From the NCBI GenBank assembly GCA_022820835.1, contig JAJEET010000124.1, positions 1-41,340 of the forward strand: 41,340 bases of DNA. The letters are read 5' to 3'. The notes beneath the pieces were generated by a model. The model ran no database searches. It saw nothing but the letters and a program-made list of their open reading frames with translations, and was not told the DNA's origin. The stretch's first letter is position 1. The number at the start of each line of letters is the position of its first letter. The DNA comes from Candidatus Poribacteria bacterium (lineage in GTDB: Bacteria > Poribacteria > WGA-4E > WGA-3G). A program made the position numbers and the translations under genes. This document shows, piece after piece, positions 40,701 to 41,340 of this stretch.

Positions 40701-41141
40701 AGAGCGATAAATCAGATAGAGCTTTGCGTGGAGCGTGTGTCGGAGAAAGAGTTTTACCTGGACCTTCTCGTCGCGAAGTTGGCGTGCTAATTGACGCAAT
40801 CCTATTTCATCTTGGCGCGTCGGTACGCCTATGGTCAGCTGCTCGCGAAATTCCTCTGCCAATTTCCGTTTAAGACGGAGGGCTGTCTGGTTATCAATAC
40901 CACCCTCCTTGGCAATTCGCTTGGCTTCTCGGAGTTCTTCTTCAGGTAAGCGTTGCATGCCGACGAGCAGGCGGCAGCAGCCGCCTTCGCCGCCGGCCCA
41001 ATTCTCAACATAAGGGGCGAGCCCTCGCCAACCGCGGAGATTGAAATAGCCAACGCAGAAATCTGCATGTGTAGCGGTTTCAAGTGTCTGTTGAAGGGCG
41101 GGGAGGAGTGATTGGTCAATATTATCAAAAATACGGGGCAT
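37725..41141 (-). CDS. PLD-like nuclease fused to an SNF2-family helicase
   Basis: An 1138-aa fusion. Residues from about 10 to 200 form a phospholipase-D-like nuclease domain with [11 protein letters not shown] at 138-148 (His138, Lys140) and GSSNLT at 158-163. Only one such motif is present, so a dimer would be needed for activity. Residues from about 255 to 390 are the first RecA fold: Walker [10 protein letters not shown] at 278-286, DESH box at 351-354, SAT at 382-384. The second fold includes VLVFTQF near 743, [11 protein letters not shown] near 807-817 and [11 protein letters not shown] at 836-846. The protein should move along DNA using ATP. A GC-rich inverted repeat (39484-39513) lies in frame in the linker. 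With the downstream methyltransferase it resembles a restriction-like system. Confidence 0.88.
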   Translation of the reverse strand: MPRIFDNIDQSLLPALQQTLETATHADFCVGYFNLRGWRGLAPYVENWAGGEGGCCRLLVGMQRLPEEELREAKRIAKEGGIDNQTALRLKRKLAEEFREQLTIGVPTRQDEIGLRQLARQLRDEKVQVKLFLRHTLHAKLYLIYRSDLITPTVGYLGSSNLTVSGLSQQGELNVDVVDSDSCEKLESWFEDRWNDKWCIDISKELTEIIEQSWAREEPIPPHHIYVKMAYHLSQEARAGLTEFRIPREFEDKLFEFQTAAVKIAAHHLNRRGGVLIGDVVGLGKTLMGTALARIQEDDYDLETLIICPKNLVNMWEDYREEYRLRGRVLSISQVINTLPDLRRYRLVMIDESHNLRNREGKRYQAIQEYIHENESKVILLSATPYNKTYLDLSNQLRLFVDETEDLGIRPEQYIKSLGGVIEFNSKHQSGIRTLQAFEHSEYIDDWRELMRRYLVRRTRSFIMDNYAETDPETKRKFLLFSDGTPSYFPTRVPKTITFTIDDKDPDDTYAQLYSPSVVNVISSLKLARYGLANYIVDTPSEPGSPPVTGEGPTESEQQQLQDLFRGGQRLMGFCRTNLFKRLESSGQAFIQSVDRHILRNYIFLHAIENGEPLPIGSQNAEMLDSRFEDRDTEDATLILDVSGDADDTQIDDPDSQASTYTPDAYKQRAAEIYRRYTTKYKSRFKWLRTNLFHPLLHENLTEDAIALTKVLQQYGTWDPEKDEKLNALETLLTETHPNDKVLVFTQFADTVKYLTQALSERGMTHIADATGDSADPTALAHRFSPVSNDKRDRINSEDELRVLISTDVLSEGQNLQDCAIVVNYDLPWAIIRLVQRAGRVDRIGQTAEDILCYSFLPAEGVERIIDLRGRVRARLQQNREVIGTDEAFFEDDGEEGNERIVDLYNERAGLLDDAQDNDVDLASHAYQIWKNAVTQDPDLEEIVPALPSVVYSTQPHTPTDTEPEGALVYIRTGHENDALAWIDRNGESVTESQFAILQAAACQPDTEALLPLEEHHNLVEAAAKLILSEERSVGGQLGRPSGARFRTYERLKDYASEVEGTLLSTPALKQVIEAIYRYPLRREATETLNRQLRGGISNADLAALVIERWETERLCIVEQERQTQEPQIVCSLGLRTT
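39484..39513. repeat. GC-rich inverted repeat inside the helicase gene
   Basis: The segment CCCCTCCCC-AGTAAC-GGGCGGGG is an imperfect hairpin that encodes [11 protein letters not shown] at about residues 545-555, in a linker between helicase parts. It looks like a small dispersed element but has no second copy in the window. Confidence 0.4.
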
Positions 41142-41340
41142 TTAGGGATAGTCCCTTTTCGTGTCTAAATATCCGATATCTGCTCAATTCGCGTGGGTAC
41201 TGTGAGTAAGACAAACTTTATGACTGATGCTGCTTTATATGCGTTGAAGCGTTTTGCAGAAGTATCAAATTAAAGCAACATGAATCGTTTCTTGTGTTTC
41301 TTGCGTTGATTTTGGGCGGACTCGTATTTCAATATGATGA
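41142..41340. other. Right-edge region without a supported gene
   Basis: The 199 bp upstream of the helicase contain short open frames only, such as a 17-codon one at 41220. A GGGACTATCCC dyad lies just before the helicase ATG. No clear promoter is seen. Any further genes of the helicase/methyltransferase system would lie beyond the window. Confidence 0.5.

Overview
The window looks like a chromosomal piece of an uncultured, Gram-negative-type bacterium of mid GC content. Two phytanoyl-CoA dioxygenase-family proteins, a sulfatase, an HpcH/HpaI aldolase, Tat-exported redox enzymes, TPR-rich lipoproteins and short hairpin repeats between genes together resemble Candidatus Poribacteria or a neighbouring lineage. 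That placement is inference; no rRNA or other marker gene is present. I see no tRNA, rRNA, CRISPR array or insertion sequence.

Left part (1-24,700) is mostly housekeeping and metabolism. It holds an aldolase, a small membrane protein, a CapV-like patatin next to a DUF4268/PD-(D/E)XK-type protein, and an exported Mn-type superoxide dismutase followed by an exported sulfite-oxidase-like molybdoenzyme and a PhyH dioxygenase. A minus-strand cluster then encodes a PBP4-type DD-peptidase lipoprotein, a HigB-like toxin and a TPR protein with a HigA-like N-terminal region. Next come cimA with a zinc-finger-like partner, a sugar-nucleotide epimerase, a four-helix membrane/coiled-coil protein, a cysteine-less redoxin, a trypsin-TPR lipoprotein, mazG and a NadD-like nucleotidyltransferase. 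A probable sigma-54 promoter precedes a 51-codon membrane ORF. A consensus sigma-70 promoter then starts a run of nfi, an unknown gene, a sulfatase and an alaC-like aminotransferase, the first three joined by 4-nt overlaps.

Right part (24,700-41,340) is rich in defence and toxin-antitoxin genes. It has a Fic protein behind a very regular palindrome array, and a DprA-like/substrate-binding lipoprotein/PhyH run. It also has an AAA ATPase + PIN-like pair, an AlbA_2/HATPase gene broken by an internal deletion, and a RelE/XRE pair whose antitoxin has a large extra C-terminal domain. The last block is an Eco57I-class adenine methyltransferase, a 109-aa protein, and a PLD-nuclease/SNF2-helicase fusion.

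The three most promising unusual systems are the HigB-like toxin with a HigA-TPR fusion, the PLD-SNF2 helicase/methyltransferase module, and the ATPase/PIN-like pair. Promoters were found by eye as -35/-10 pairs with 16-18 nt spacing, and none has been tested.
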